DNA of 16,218 bases from Myxococcales bacterium UBA1203 (GTDB taxonomy: Bacteria > Myxococcota > Myxococcia > Myxococcales > UBA5297), in assembly GCA_002309695.1 (NCBI GenBank), contig DBXV01000016.1, positions 330,328 to 346,545 on the forward strand. Reading direction: 5' to 3'. The notes below the pieces were generated by a model. That model was not told where the DNA came from, ran no database searches, and saw nothing but the letters and a program-made list of their open reading frames with translations. Shown here piece after piece: positions 1 to 7,363 of the stretch (positions are counted from its first letter, which is position 1; every line of letters begins with the position of its first letter). The translations under genes and the position numbers were made by a program.

Positions 1-80
1 GCCATTTATGGAGAGGGGGAATTTTTTATATAATATATTATTGATATTATTTTATAATATTTGGAGATGGCGTGGGAGAG
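1..80. repeat. Left-hand intergenic repeat array, cut by window start
   Basis: Bases 1-26 are identical to 5316-5341 downstream of the R-M gene. They are the distal part of a GC-rich hairpin ending in a T run, so the module starts before the window. Bases 27-80 have no counterpart in the downstream cluster. They are very AT-rich, contain two TATAAT hexamers (29-34 and 53-58), and end in a degenerate G-rich stretch. The stretch looks like an extra copy of the AT-rich hairpin module inserted between the two modules that are adjacent downstream. The TATAAT sites could give promoter activity towards the R-M gene, but no matching -35 box was found. Confidence 0.6.
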
Positions 81-152
81 TTTTTATATGAATAATATCA
101 TTCATATTAAAGCCCCTCGCCATTTATGGAGAGGGGTTTGGGGAGAGGTCTG
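81..152 (+). repeat. 72-bp direct repeat, copy 1 (left flank of R-M module)
   Basis: Identical over all 72 bases to 5337-5408, in the same orientation; the match ends at 153 (c against a). Each copy contains two inverted repeats. One has AT-rich 8-bp arms ATATGAAT and ATTCATAT around a 6-nt loop. The other is GC-rich, with arms CCCCTC (113-118) and GAGGGG (131-136) enclosing an inner CCAT-tt-ATGG stem. It resembles short palindromic intergenic repeats rather than a transposase-encoding element. With copy 2 it brackets the R-M gene, which suggests deletion or exchange of the module by homologous recombination. It may also simply be a dispersed genomic repeat. Confidence 0.85.
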
Positions 153-245
153 CCAGGAAGGAGAAAATGGGTAGGGTTTAGCGATTGACAGTGTTTGAAA
201 TTCCATGCACGGCGCGGCACACTTATGCAGTTTCAGTTTCAGGGA

Positions 246-251
246 AAGGAG
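246..251 (+). promoter_or_regulatory. Ribosome binding site fixing the R-M start
   Basis: AAGGAG lies 8 nt before the ATG at 260. This makes 260 the likely start rather than the in-frame TTG at 185, which would add 25 residues with no family resemblance. That TTG is part of a TTGACA hexamer (185-190), which looks like a -35 box but has no acceptable -10 at normal spacing. Confidence 0.7.
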
Positions 252-259
252 CCCTCAAT

Positions 260-3200
260 ATGTCTGCGTCTGCGCTTCAGAATATAATTGCTGAAATTCG
301 GAAATACTCCCGGACAGACCGCGAAAGCGGCGGCCGCTTCGAGGAAATCATTCGGCGCTGGTTCCTCGAATCTTCCTGTTTTCCGATGATTTCACAGGCG
401 TGGCTCTGGGCCGATTTTGCCCGGCGCGCAGGTGTTTCGGCAGCCGATCTGGGAATCGACATTGTTCTTGAGACGACAGACGGCGGACTCTGGGCTGTCC
501 AGTGCAAACTCTTCGACGCGGGCACGCGGGTCGATCTGGACATGGTCTCGCATTTCCTGGGGAATCAGGGCCGGAGCTTTCATCTCGGCGGCGAGATGAA
601 ATCATTTTCGCGTTTCGTCTGGGTCGATACGGATGCGGTCTGGGGGAAAAATGCCGAAGTTTATGTCCGCGGGCGCGATAACTTCACACGCATCGGCATG
701 GGCGTTCTGGAAGAGTCCAATGTGGACTGGGACGCCATTGCACGCGGGAAGAAGTCCTGCGGGCTTCCCCCGAAAAAGCTCCGAAATTATCAGAAGGAAG
801 TGCTTGAACAGGCTGCGATTCATTTTCGGGACAATAAACGCGGCAAAATCATCATGGCCTGCGGCACGGGAAAAACCCTCACCTCCCAGAGAATTGCCGA
901 AGCTGTCGCCGGAACGAAGGGTTCTCTCGTTTTGTATTGCGTCCCCTCTATTGCCCTTCTCGCCCAGACATATCAGTTGTGGGCGGACAACGCCGCAGGG
1001 GAAGGCGGCGAGGAAGCGGCAAAGAGCCCTGCACCCATTTATGCCATCGGCGTCTGTTCCGACAACAAAGCCATGACATCGGCCAAACGCGGCAAATCGG
1101 CCGACAAAGCACTGGATGACCTGGAGGAATCGGCCATCGACTCCGTGCTTCCGGCAACGACGACGGAAAGCACGATTGTCAGCGCGCTCGAAGCTGCCCG
1201 CGGGCGCTGTTCCGACAGGATGTGCGTCGTCTTTTCGACCTATCAGTCGCTGGAAGTGGTTTCCCGGGCACAGAAGGAAATCCTGCGAAGAACGGGCGGC
1301 GAATACGGCGCATTTGATCTCATTATCTGTGACGAAGCCCACAGAACGACGGGTGCGGCACGGGAGGGACAGGAATCCAGCTTCATGCGGATTCACGATG
1401 ACGCCTTTATTTGCGGCAGGCGGCGGCTCTACATGACGGCGACGCCCCGGATCTATTCAATCAACGCCAAACAGGACGCCAGAAAAGCAGCCTCTGATGC
1501 TCTGGTCTGCTCCATGGACGACGAGAATACTTACGGCGCTGAAATCGCCCGGATTTCATTTGGACGGGCCGTCAATCTCGGGTGTCTGAGCGATTACAAA
1601 GTTATTATTCTGACAGTTGACCCCAAAGATCTGCCCGAAGGCCTCCGACGCAGCATCGAAGACCCCAATCGGAAGGAAATCGACCTCGACATCACCACGC
1701 GGCTGGTGGGCGCCATTCACGGTCTGTCCAAAAAGCTCCTGGGCGACGGCGGGCGCACGCTGGCCGAAGACCCGCGTCCCTGCACGCGGGCGCTTCTGTT
1801 TGCCTCGGTCATCGGCGACCCCGAGCGAACCGGTTCGTCCAGAAACATCGAGGCCATTTTCCCCGAGGTCTCCCGGCAGTTTCTGGAATCGCGGTCTGAG
1901 GCGGAGAGAGGCGATTTCGTCAGCGTCGAGGCCCGGCATGTGGATGGAACCATGAATTCCAGCGAGCGGAGCGCCATTCTCCGCTGGCTGGCCGAAGACG
2001 GCGGGCAGAATGACCGGAAGAATGCCGTCTGCCGGGTGGTCACCAATGTGCGCTGCCTTTCCGAGGGCGTGGATGTGCCCGCGCTGGATGCCGTCGTCTT
2101 CATGGCTCCCAAAAAGTCACAGATTGACATTGTTCAGTCGGTGGGCCGCGTCATGCGCAATTTCCGGCGCGGCGAGGCGGGCGGGAAAAAATACGGCTAC
2201 ATCATTCTGCCCGTGGCGCTGAGGCCCGGTGAGGATGTGGGAAAGGCGCTCGCCGATAATGAGCGGTTCCGGGAAGTCTGGAATGTCCTCTGCGCCCTCA
2301 GGTCGCATGACGAAAACTTCAATGCGCAGGTCAATGCGCTGCGTCTGGACAAAGGTGCGGGCACGCAGGGCAATAAAATCGTCGTGGCGAAAGCCGGTGA
2401 TTTTGACTTTGAAAGCGCTGACGAGAATGCGGGCGACCGTCTGGAAGAGACGAAGGCGCAGTATCTGGAGCGCGAGGTGGCCCGGCAGATGGATCTTTTC
2501 CGGCCCGATCAGGAAAAAATTTATGCCGCGCTGGTGGATAAGGTGGGGAACCGCACCTATTGGGAAACCTGGGCTTCGGATGTGGGCAGGGTGGCGCTGA
2601 GCCTCCTCGACCACATGAATGAAATTATTGCCCGAAGTCCCGAGGTGCAGGCCGCGTTTGACCGCTATCTGGCCGGCCTCCGCGAAAACATTAACCCCAG
2701 CATCAGCAGGCAGGCCGCCGCGGAAATGCTGGCCCAGCATCTGGTCATCGGCCCGGTATTCGATGCGCTGTTTGCAGATTACAAATTTAATCAGAACAAT
2801 GCCGTGAGCCGGACGCTGGCCGACATGGTGCGCATCCTCAAAGAGCACGGCCTCGGCAAGGATACGACGTCGCTGGACGCGTTTTATGCGAGTATTCAGA
2901 ATCAGGTCGGTTCCATTACGACGACCGAGGGACGCCAGCAGCTCATCAAGGATATTTACAACCGGTTTTTCTCCGTCGCATTCCCCAAAACCACGGAGCG
3001 CCTGGGCATTGTCTATACACCCGTGGAATGCGTCGATTTCATCATTCACAGCGTTGAGGCGCTCATGCAGAAGGAGTTTGGCCGCTCGCTGACCGATGAA
3101 AATGTCCATATTCTCGATCCGTTTGTGGGCACGGGCACATTCATGACGCGGCTGCTGCAGTCGGGGATTATCAGGCCCGAAGACCTCACGCGCAAATACC

Positions 3201-3868
3201 AGAATGAACTGCACTGCAATGAAATTGTCCTGCTGGCTTATTATGTGGCCGACGTGAATATCGAGACGGTATTTCACAGCATTGCCCCGCAGACGCAGTA
3301 TCGGAATTACGACAATATCTGTCTGACTGATACTTTTGAAATGTATGAGCGCGGGCAGCTTTCCATTGAGGAGTATTTCAAAGGCAATACGGAGCAGATT
3401 GAGCGGCAGCGCCGGGCGCCCATTCAGGTTATCATCGGCAATCCGCCGTATTCAGTCGGGCAGAAAAATGCGAATGATAATAATCAGAACCTCAAATATG
3501 AAAAACTCGATTCGAGAATAGAACAGACGTATGTGGCCGGGTCGAATTCTACAAATAAAAATGCAATGTATGACTCGTATATCCGCGCATTTCGCTGGGC
3601 CTCTGACCGCATCGAACAGAATCCGAATGGCGGGATTATCGGTTTTATTACAAATGGTGGATGGATTGAAGGCAACGCCGCCGCAGGTATGCGCCAGGCA
3701 CTCGTCAAAGAGTTCGACAGCATTTATGTATTGGATTTGCGTGGTGACCAAAGAACGCAAGGCGAATTGTCACGCAAAGAAGGGGGCAAGATATTTGGTT
3801 CTGGTTCCCGTGCGAAAGTGTGCATGACGTTTTTGGTAAAACATAATGTAGGCAATACCCCCCCCTGA
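260..3868 (+). CDS. Type ISP R-M enzyme, nuclease-helicase-methyltransferase part (frame broken at poly-C)
   Basis: Single-polypeptide R-M enzyme of the LlaGI/LlaBIII type: it methylates one strand of an asymmetric site and uses ATP-driven translocation to cut unmodified DNA. Seen in order, numbered from ATG 260: Mrr-like nuclease with D67 and Q81-x-K83; superfamily 2 helicase with Walker A ACGTGKT (K205), DEAH 358-361, TATP 393-396 and QSVGRVMR 626-633; a helical coupler; N6-adenine methyltransferase with motif I DPFVGTGTF from 953 and NPPY 1061-1064. The frame stops at codon 1203, directly after an eight-C run, giving 1202 residues where about 1500-1670 are expected. The missing target-recognition domain follows in another frame (4063-5268). 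One added C, or a -1 shift, gives about 1669 residues. As written the product should not recognise DNA sites, so restriction and modification would both be OFF. A sequencing error in the C run is the main alternative. Confidence 0.93.
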   Translation: MSASALQNIIAEIRKYSRTDRESGGRFEEIIRRWFLESSCFPMISQAWLWADFARRAGVSAADLGIDIVLETTDGGLWAVQCKLFDAGTRVDLDMVSHFLGNQGRSFHLGGEMKSFSRFVWVDTDAVWGKNAEVYVRGRDNFTRIGMGVLEESNVDWDAIARGKKSCGLPPKKLRNYQKEVLEQAAIHFRDNKRGKIIMACGTGKTLTSQRIAEAVAGTKGSLVLYCVPSIALLAQTYQLWADNAAGEGGEEAAKSPAPIYAIGVCSDNKAMTSAKRGKSADKALDDLEESAIDSVLPATTTESTIVSALEAARGRCSDRMCVVFSTYQSLEVVSRAQKEILRRTGGEYGAFDLIICDEAHRTTGAAREGQESSFMRIHDDAFICGRRRLYMTATPRIYSINAKQDARKAASDALVCSMDDENTYGAEIARISFGRAVNLGCLSDYKVIILTVDPKDLPEGLRRSIEDPNRKEIDLDITTRLVGAIHGLSKKLLGDGGRTLAEDPRPCTRALLFASVIGDPERTGSSRNIEAIFPEVSRQFLESRSEAERGDFVSVEARHVDGTMNSSERSAILRWLAEDGGQNDRKNAVCRVVTNVRCLSEGVDVPALDAVVFMAPKKSQIDIVQSVGRVMRNFRRGEAGGKKYGYIILPVALRPGEDVGKALADNERFREVWNVLCALRSHDENFNAQVNALRLDKGAGTQGNKIVVAKAGDFDFESADENAGDRLEETKAQYLEREVARQMDLFRPDQEKIYAALVDKVGNRTYWETWASDVGRVALSLLDHMNEIIARSPEVQAAFDRYLAGLRENINPSISRQAAAEMLAQHLVIGPVFDALFADYKFNQNNAVSRTLADMVRILKEHGLGKDTTSLDAFYASIQNQVGSITTTEGRQQLIKDIYNRFFSVAFPKTTERLGIVYTPVECVDFIIHSVEALMQKEFGRSLTDENVHILDPFVGTGTFMTRLLQSGIIRPEDLTRKYQNELHCNEIVLLAYYVADVNIETVFHSIAPQTQYRNYDNICLTDTFEMYERGQLSIEEYFKGNTEQIERQRRAPIQVIIGNPPYSVGQKNANDNNQNLKYEKLDSRIEQTYVAGSNSTNKNAMYDSYIRAFRWASDRIEQNPNGGIIGFITNGGWIEGNAAAGMRQALVKEFDSIYVLDLRGDQRTQGELSRKEGGKIFGSGSRAKVCMTFLVKHNVGNTPP
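3858..3865 (+). repeat. C8 homopolymer tract, probable phase-variation switch
   Basis: Eight consecutive C inside the R-M gene, directly followed by TGA in the upstream frame. Upstream coding is in frame 2 of the window and downstream homologous coding is in frame 1, so 9 C (or 6) restores the gene and 8 stops it. Read with 9 C, the junction continues into the family-typical YYHNIGDYLSR segment with no residue out of place, which puts the frame change inside the tract. G/C runs of this length are classic slippage sites in phase-variable R-M genes. A miscalled homopolymer or programmed -1 frameshifting would look the same. Confidence 0.75.
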
Positions 3869-4062
3869 GCACACATAACCATAGCGTTTGTATTTATTAT
3901 CATAATATTGGGGATTATCTTTCCCGTGATGATAAGTTAAATTATCTCAAACAGCATAAGTCCATCGCCTCGGAAAGCCTCGTCTGGCAGCAGCTCACCC
4001 CCGATGAGCACGGCGACTGGCTCAACAAACGCCTCGGTGGCGATTACGATAACTATCCGAGG

Positions 4063-5268
4063 ATGGGAGATAAGAAGGATAAAAGCGGGGAAACGGATAA
4101 GGTTTTCTGTGATAACTATTCAAACGGTCTGAAGACGAATCGTGATGTCTGGTGCTATAATTTTTCAAAGCCGCATCTTCAAAATAATATCAGTGAGTTT
4201 ATAGCGTATTATAATCAGCAAAGAGAGGTTTACGCCAAAGGCCTGATTTCAGAAATTCCCCGAGATCCGACAAAAATCAGCTGGGCGCGGGCTCTGGAAA
4301 ATTTATTTCTTAAAAATCATATGGTTGATGAAACGGATGGCTGTTATATTGTCTCAACATACAGGCCGTATATAAATGCGAATTGTTATTATGCAAAAGA
4401 TTTGAATGAAATGATTTATCTGCTTCCAAAATTATTTCCATTTGCAATCATGCGGCAATCTCCTGATTCGCCTGTAAATCGTGTGATTTCTGTTTCTGGA
4501 CCATCAGGTAAAAAAGATTTTTCCTGCCTAATGGTGAATCATCTTCCATGTCTGGATATGATAGAAAAAGGTCAATGCTTCCCTCTTTATGTTTATGAAT
4601 CCAATGCAGGCAGTCAGCAGGACTTATTCGGGCAGGGGAAAGCAGAGGCAAGTTATACCAGAAAATCCGGCATCACAGACTGGATTCTCGACCGGACGCG
4701 CAAACAATACGGGCATAATGAAATCACCAAAGAAGATATATTCTATTATGTCTATGGCATTCTGCACTGCCCGGCGTATCGGGAGAAATATCAGAATGAC
4801 TTCAAAAAGGCACTGCCGCGCATTCCGTTTGTCGAAAAGTATGAGGATTTCATTGCCTTTATGAAGGCGGGCCGCGAACTCGGCGATTTGCACTGCAATT
4901 ACGAAGAATGCCCGATGAATGCAGAGGCGCAGATTGTCGATGACGGGTCGGGAGATTACACCATCGACAAGCTCCGGCCCGTCGGCAAAGGCAGTTTTAC
5001 CGAGCTGAAATACAACAGTCATATTACAATCAAAAACATCCCGCCCGAGGCGCACGAATACATCGTCAATGGACGCTCGCCGCTGGGGTGGATGATCGAC
5101 CAATATCAGGTGAGCATCGACAAGGATTCCGGCATTAAAAACGACCCGAACGACTGGTGCCGCGAACACAATAACCCGCGCTATATTCTCGGCCTCATTC
5201 TGCGGGTCATCGAGGTCAGCGTGCGGACGGTGAGAATCGTGGAGGGACTGCCCAAAGTGGAAGTGTAA
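4063..5268 (+). CDS. Type ISP R-M enzyme, target-recognition-domain part (out of frame)
   Basis: This is the C-terminal portion of the Type ISP enzyme, the domain that reads the DNA site for both methylation and cleavage. The homologous reading frame extends back to the C tract at 3858-3865, but the first in-frame ATG is at 4063. That ATG has no properly spaced ribosome binding site, so separate translation is unlikely. The last 60 or so residues (RSPLGWMIDQYQ, DPNDW, PRYI, VSVRTVRIVEGLP) match the conserved C-terminus of the family, so the gene ends normally. In the rejoined protein it corresponds to residues 1269-1669. The first half is markedly AT-rich (38 of 120 bases at 4321-4440 are G or C by hand count), while the last 400 bases match the GC-rich helicase part. 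This fits replacement of the recognition domain by transferred DNA. It is best read as one gene with 260-3868. Confidence 0.88.
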   Translation: MGDKKDKSGETDKVFCDNYSNGLKTNRDVWCYNFSKPHLQNNISEFIAYYNQQREVYAKGLISEIPRDPTKISWARALENLFLKNHMVDETDGCYIVSTYRPYINANCYYAKDLNEMIYLLPKLFPFAIMRQSPDSPVNRVISVSGPSGKKDFSCLMVNHLPCLDMIEKGQCFPLYVYESNAGSQQDLFGQGKAEASYTRKSGITDWILDRTRKQYGHNEITKEDIFYYVYGILHCPAYREKYQNDFKKALPRIPFVEKYEDFIAFMKAGRELGDLHCNYEECPMNAEAQIVDDGSGDYTIDKLRPVGKGSFTELKYNSHITIKNIPPEAHEYIVNGRSPLGWMIDQYQVSIDKDSGIKNDPNDWCREHNNPRYILGLILRVIEVSVRTVRIVEGLPKVEV

Positions 5269-5306
5269 ACCTCAGCCCTCACCCCCTTGTCAGCCTGCGG
5301 CTGACG

Positions 5307-5341
5307 TTCCCCCTCGCCATTTATGGAGAGGGGGAATTTTT
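5307..5341 (+). terminator. Rho-independent terminator of the R-M gene, made from a repeat
   Basis: The arms are TTCCCCCTC (5307-5315) and GAGGGGGAA (5328-5336), perfectly complementary. They continue after a G/A mismatch into CCAT-tt-ATGG and are followed by five T (5337-5341). It lies 38 nt after the R-M stop. A smaller hairpin precedes it, with arms GTCAGCC (5289-5295) and GGCTGAC (5299-5305) and loop TGC. The right part is identical to bases 1-26 of the window, so the terminator is a member of the intergenic repeat family. Confidence 0.75.
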
Positions 5342-5408
5342 ATATGAATAATATCATTCATATTAAAGCCCCTCGCCATTTATGGAGAGGGGTTTGGGGA
5401 GAGGTCTG
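5337..5408 (+). repeat. 72-bp direct repeat, copy 2 (right flank of R-M module)
   Basis: Perfect copy of 81-152 in the same orientation. It contains the same AT-rich hairpin and the same GC-rich hairpin (arms at 5369-5374 and 5387-5392). It sits between the convergent 3' ends of the R-M gene and cyuA. Read from the minus strand, the GC-rich hairpin is followed by CTTTAAT, so it could act as a weak terminator for cyuA. Confidence 0.85.
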
Positions 5409-5459
5409 AATGGAAAGTGGGCCGGAGTGATGTCAAAGGGTATTGTCGGGTGAATACAC

Positions 5460-6749
5460 TCAGCATCCCTTTCGTGTCATCATCCGGAGAACCATGTCGT
5501 CGATCCGGCACATGCCGTCGGCGCCGATGCTGGTGAGATTGTGAATGCTCGTGTCCACGCTGTCATCGACGATGCCCTCTTCGGAGGTGACGCATTTTCC
5601 CTCGATGGCGAGCAGCGCCGAAAGCAGCGCCGTGCTGACGCCCGAGGTGATTTTGAGCGCGCAGGAGGGCTTGGCGCCGTCGCAGATCATCCCCGTCAGG
5701 TTGGCAATCATGTTTTTCACCGCATACGAAATGCGCTCAAAATCGCCGCCCATCAGGTAGGTGATGCCGCAGCTGGAACCTATCGAGGCCACGACGCAGC
5801 CGCAGAGGGCTGAAAGTTTGCCCAGGCTCTGTTTGATGTAAATGGCGGTGAGGTGACTGAGCACCAGGGCGCGGATGAGTTCTTCCTCGGTGTTTTCGTT
5901 TTCCTTGGCATAGACGCACACGGGATTTGTGGCGCAGATGCCCTGATTGCCGCTGCCCGAATTGCTCATCACGGGAATCATCGCCCCGCCCATGCGGGCG
6001 TCGCAGGCCGAGGCCGTGCGCGAAATAATGTGCGAATAAATACTGTTGCCGAAGATGCCCCGCGCCAGCGGCCGGTCGATGGTCTTGCCCAGATTGTGGC
6101 CGTAATTGCCCTTTAATGCCTCCCGCGCCGCATTCATATTGTAAGTGCGCGTCTCTTCGATGAATTGAATTTCGTCGAGGGGCGAATACACCGCAAAGTC
6201 GTAAACCATCCGCAGGTTCAGCGGCATTTCAGATTCTTCTGTCCCGACGCCGTCAGCCGGATTTTCGCTTTCGGAGCAGATTTCATCCGCGCTCTCCACA
6301 AAATGCGTATGGCTGCCCGCAATGATGGCCGAAGCAGAATTCCCGGCTGCCGAACAGATGACTTCGGCATAGAGCTTTTCGCGGCAATTCTCTTTGAGCT
6401 GAATGCCGATGCGGTTTTCGGCGACATATTTTTTCCCCGCTTCCAGCGCCTCGGGCGTCAGGTCGCGGAGCACTTCCAGCTGATACGCGCTTTTGCCGAT
6501 GAGCGCGCCCAGGGCAATGGCGATGGGCAGGCCGATCATGCCCGTCCCGGGAATGCCCACGCCCATGGCGTTTTTCAGAACATTGGCGCTCAGGCGGACG
6601 TCAATTCTCTCGGGCATGCACCCCAGGCGCTCTTTCGCCCTGGCCGTGCAGAGAGCCACGCAGACGGGCTCCGTACAGCCGATGGCAGGCACAATTTCCC
6701 GCCGCATGAGCCCACGAATGCGGCCGCGTGTTTCCTGATTCAGCATCAT
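5460..6749 (-). CDS. cyuA: L-cysteine desulfidase CyuA (YhaM / UPF0597 family)
   Basis: Predicted cytoplasmic iron-sulfur enzyme that breaks L-cysteine into pyruvate, hydrogen sulfide and ammonia, as described for CyuA of Methanocaldococcus jannaschii and for E. coli YhaM. The 429 residues match the family's usual length. Seen: GCTEPVC near the N-terminus (C25, C30), the serine-dehydratase-alpha-like NSGSGNQG at 263-270, LCGC at 315-318, and CDGAKPSC at 356-363. C316 or C318 with C356 and C363 are the likely cluster ligands. The start is set by GGAG 7 nt before ATG 6749; a second ATG follows immediately. The gene begins 22 nt after the phosphatase-like gene on the same strand, so the two may be co-transcribed. 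It ends convergently with the R-M gene across the repeat cluster. The gene looks intact. Confidence 0.92.
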   Translation of the reverse strand: MMLNQETRGRIRGLMRREIVPAIGCTEPVCVALCTARAKERLGCMPERIDVRLSANVLKNAMGVGIPGTGMIGLPIAIALGALIGKSAYQLEVLRDLTPEALEAGKKYVAENRIGIQLKENCREKLYAEVICSAAGNSASAIIAGSHTHFVESADEICSESENPADGVGTEESEMPLNLRMVYDFAVYSPLDEIQFIEETRTYNMNAAREALKGNYGHNLGKTIDRPLARGIFGNSIYSHIISRTASACDARMGGAMIPVMSNSGSGNQGICATNPVCVYAKENENTEEELIRALVLSHLTAIYIKQSLGKLSALCGCVVASIGSSCGITYLMGGDFERISYAVKNMIANLTGMICDGAKPSCALKITSGVSTALLSALLAIEGKCVTSEEGIVDDSVDTSIHNLTSIGADGMCRIDDMVLRMMTRKGC

Positions 6750-6771
6750 GTCTTTGCTCCGTATTTTTCAG

Positions 6772-7110
6772 TTATTTTTCTATTTTATGAGCCCCGCCGC
6801 TGCCGTCTTTCGGGCCCTTGGATTCAATTTCAGAAATTGTCTTATCAATGCCGTGGGTCATGGAGACGCGCTGGCCCTTGAGGTATTTGAGGAGCTTTTT
6901 GTCGTGATTTCCGGGAACGGCGAGGGCGCTGCCCGATTTCACCATATTCATGACAATGCGCAGGACGTCGGCATTGCGGTTTCCCCGGTCGCACAAATCG
7001 CCCAGGAAAATGGCCTTTCTGCCCTCCGGATGAAAATAAACGGCGCGGCTGTTTTGAAGATAGCCGAGTTCCTGCGTATTTTGGCCTTCATACGTAATGG
7101 TCAGCAGCAT
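6772..7110 (-). CDS. Truncated calcineurin-like phosphatase (PnkP-like fragment)
   Basis: The 112-residue protein carries two metallophosphoesterase motifs, GDLCDRG (about 47-53) and GNHD (about 77-80). Between and around them are the phrases HPEGRKAIFLGD and DVLRIVMNMVKSG, which resemble the phosphatase domain of bacterial polynucleotide kinase-phosphatase (PnkP). The family's first motif (GD-x-HG), which supplies two metal ligands, is absent. So are the C-terminal histidine motifs and the kinase domain. Searching the sequence before the ATG, I found no DVHG-like segment in the 56 nt up to the next gene. AAAGGA precedes the ATG by about 10 nt. It is probably a remnant or a catalytically dead fragment. 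A small regulator that kept the fold is possible but unsupported. Confidence 0.6.
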   Translation of the reverse strand: MLLTITYEGQNTQELGYLQNSRAVYFHPEGRKAIFLGDLCDRGNRNADVLRIVMNMVKSGSALAVPGNHDKKLLKYLKGQRVSMTHGIDKTISEIESKGPKDGSGGAHKIEK

Positions 7111-7166
7111 GAGCGGGGTGTCCTTTCAGGGGATAAATGATTTTTTTCGTTCAAAAGCGAATTTGT

Positions 7167-7313
7167 TCATTTATTCTTTTCCCAAATACATTCATTCGCA
7201 TCATAATCCCAGGCACCTCCGCGGTCCAGACAGGTATCAATTTCATCGCAGGCGGCGGTAAAAAATAAACAGCCAATCAGCAGGAGGCACCGGATTTCAT
7301 TCGTGATTTTCAT
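7167..7313 (-). CDS. Small lipoprotein with C-x-D-R-G-x-x-W-D-x5-C motif
   Basis: A 48-residue predicted lipoprotein: basic start, hydrophobic core (about 9-19) and lipobox FTAAC with lipidated C22. The mature part is about 27 residues and is nearly all motif, C28 to C42 (C-L-D-R-G-G-A-W-D then C five residues later). The two Cys could form a disulfide in the periplasm. ATG 7313 is chosen because it gives a normal lipoprotein signal. The frame is open back to a GTG at 7364 that overlaps the previous gene's stop, which would add 17 residues before the signal, and no start has a clear ribosome binding site. The same motif occurs in the 126-residue membrane protein at 8725-9105. Function is unknown. 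Similar short Cys/Trp lipoproteins occur beside toxin genes in other bacteria, but that is recollection and no toxin is seen here. Confidence 0.65.
   Translation of the reverse strand: MKITNEIRCLLLIGCLFFTAACDEIDTCLDRGGAWDYDANECIWEKNK
7188..7232 (-). repeat. Duplicated motif segment, copy A
   Basis: This codes for C28-C42 of the small lipoprotein. It aligns without gaps with 8752-8796. Over a 30-base core starting at the shared 'aatcccag' (plus strand), 25 bases are identical by eye. That is more than protein-level constraint alone would need. Confidence 0.55.
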
Positions 7314-7363
7314 CGGGATGAACTTTTTTTGCATTGCTAAAAGAAATTGAAAAGCAGCTGGCA

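Noticed and set aside
1..152. CRISPR array or transposon end
   Set aside because: The repeats are not regularly spaced with unique spacers, and no cas or transposase gene is present.
185..190. TTGACA as a -35 promoter box for the R-M gene
   Set aside because: No acceptable -10 hexamer 16-18 nt downstream; the stretch there is GC-rich.
185..259. N-terminal extension of the R-M gene from TTG 185
   Set aside because: ATG 260 has AAGGAG at 8 nt and matches the family start; the 25 extra residues look random, and the TTG is part of a TTGACA string.
2117..3277. 386-codon open frame antisense to the R-M gene
   Set aside because: A shadow of GC-rich coding on the other strand; no domain, signal or ribosome binding site, while the plus strand carries clear motifs.
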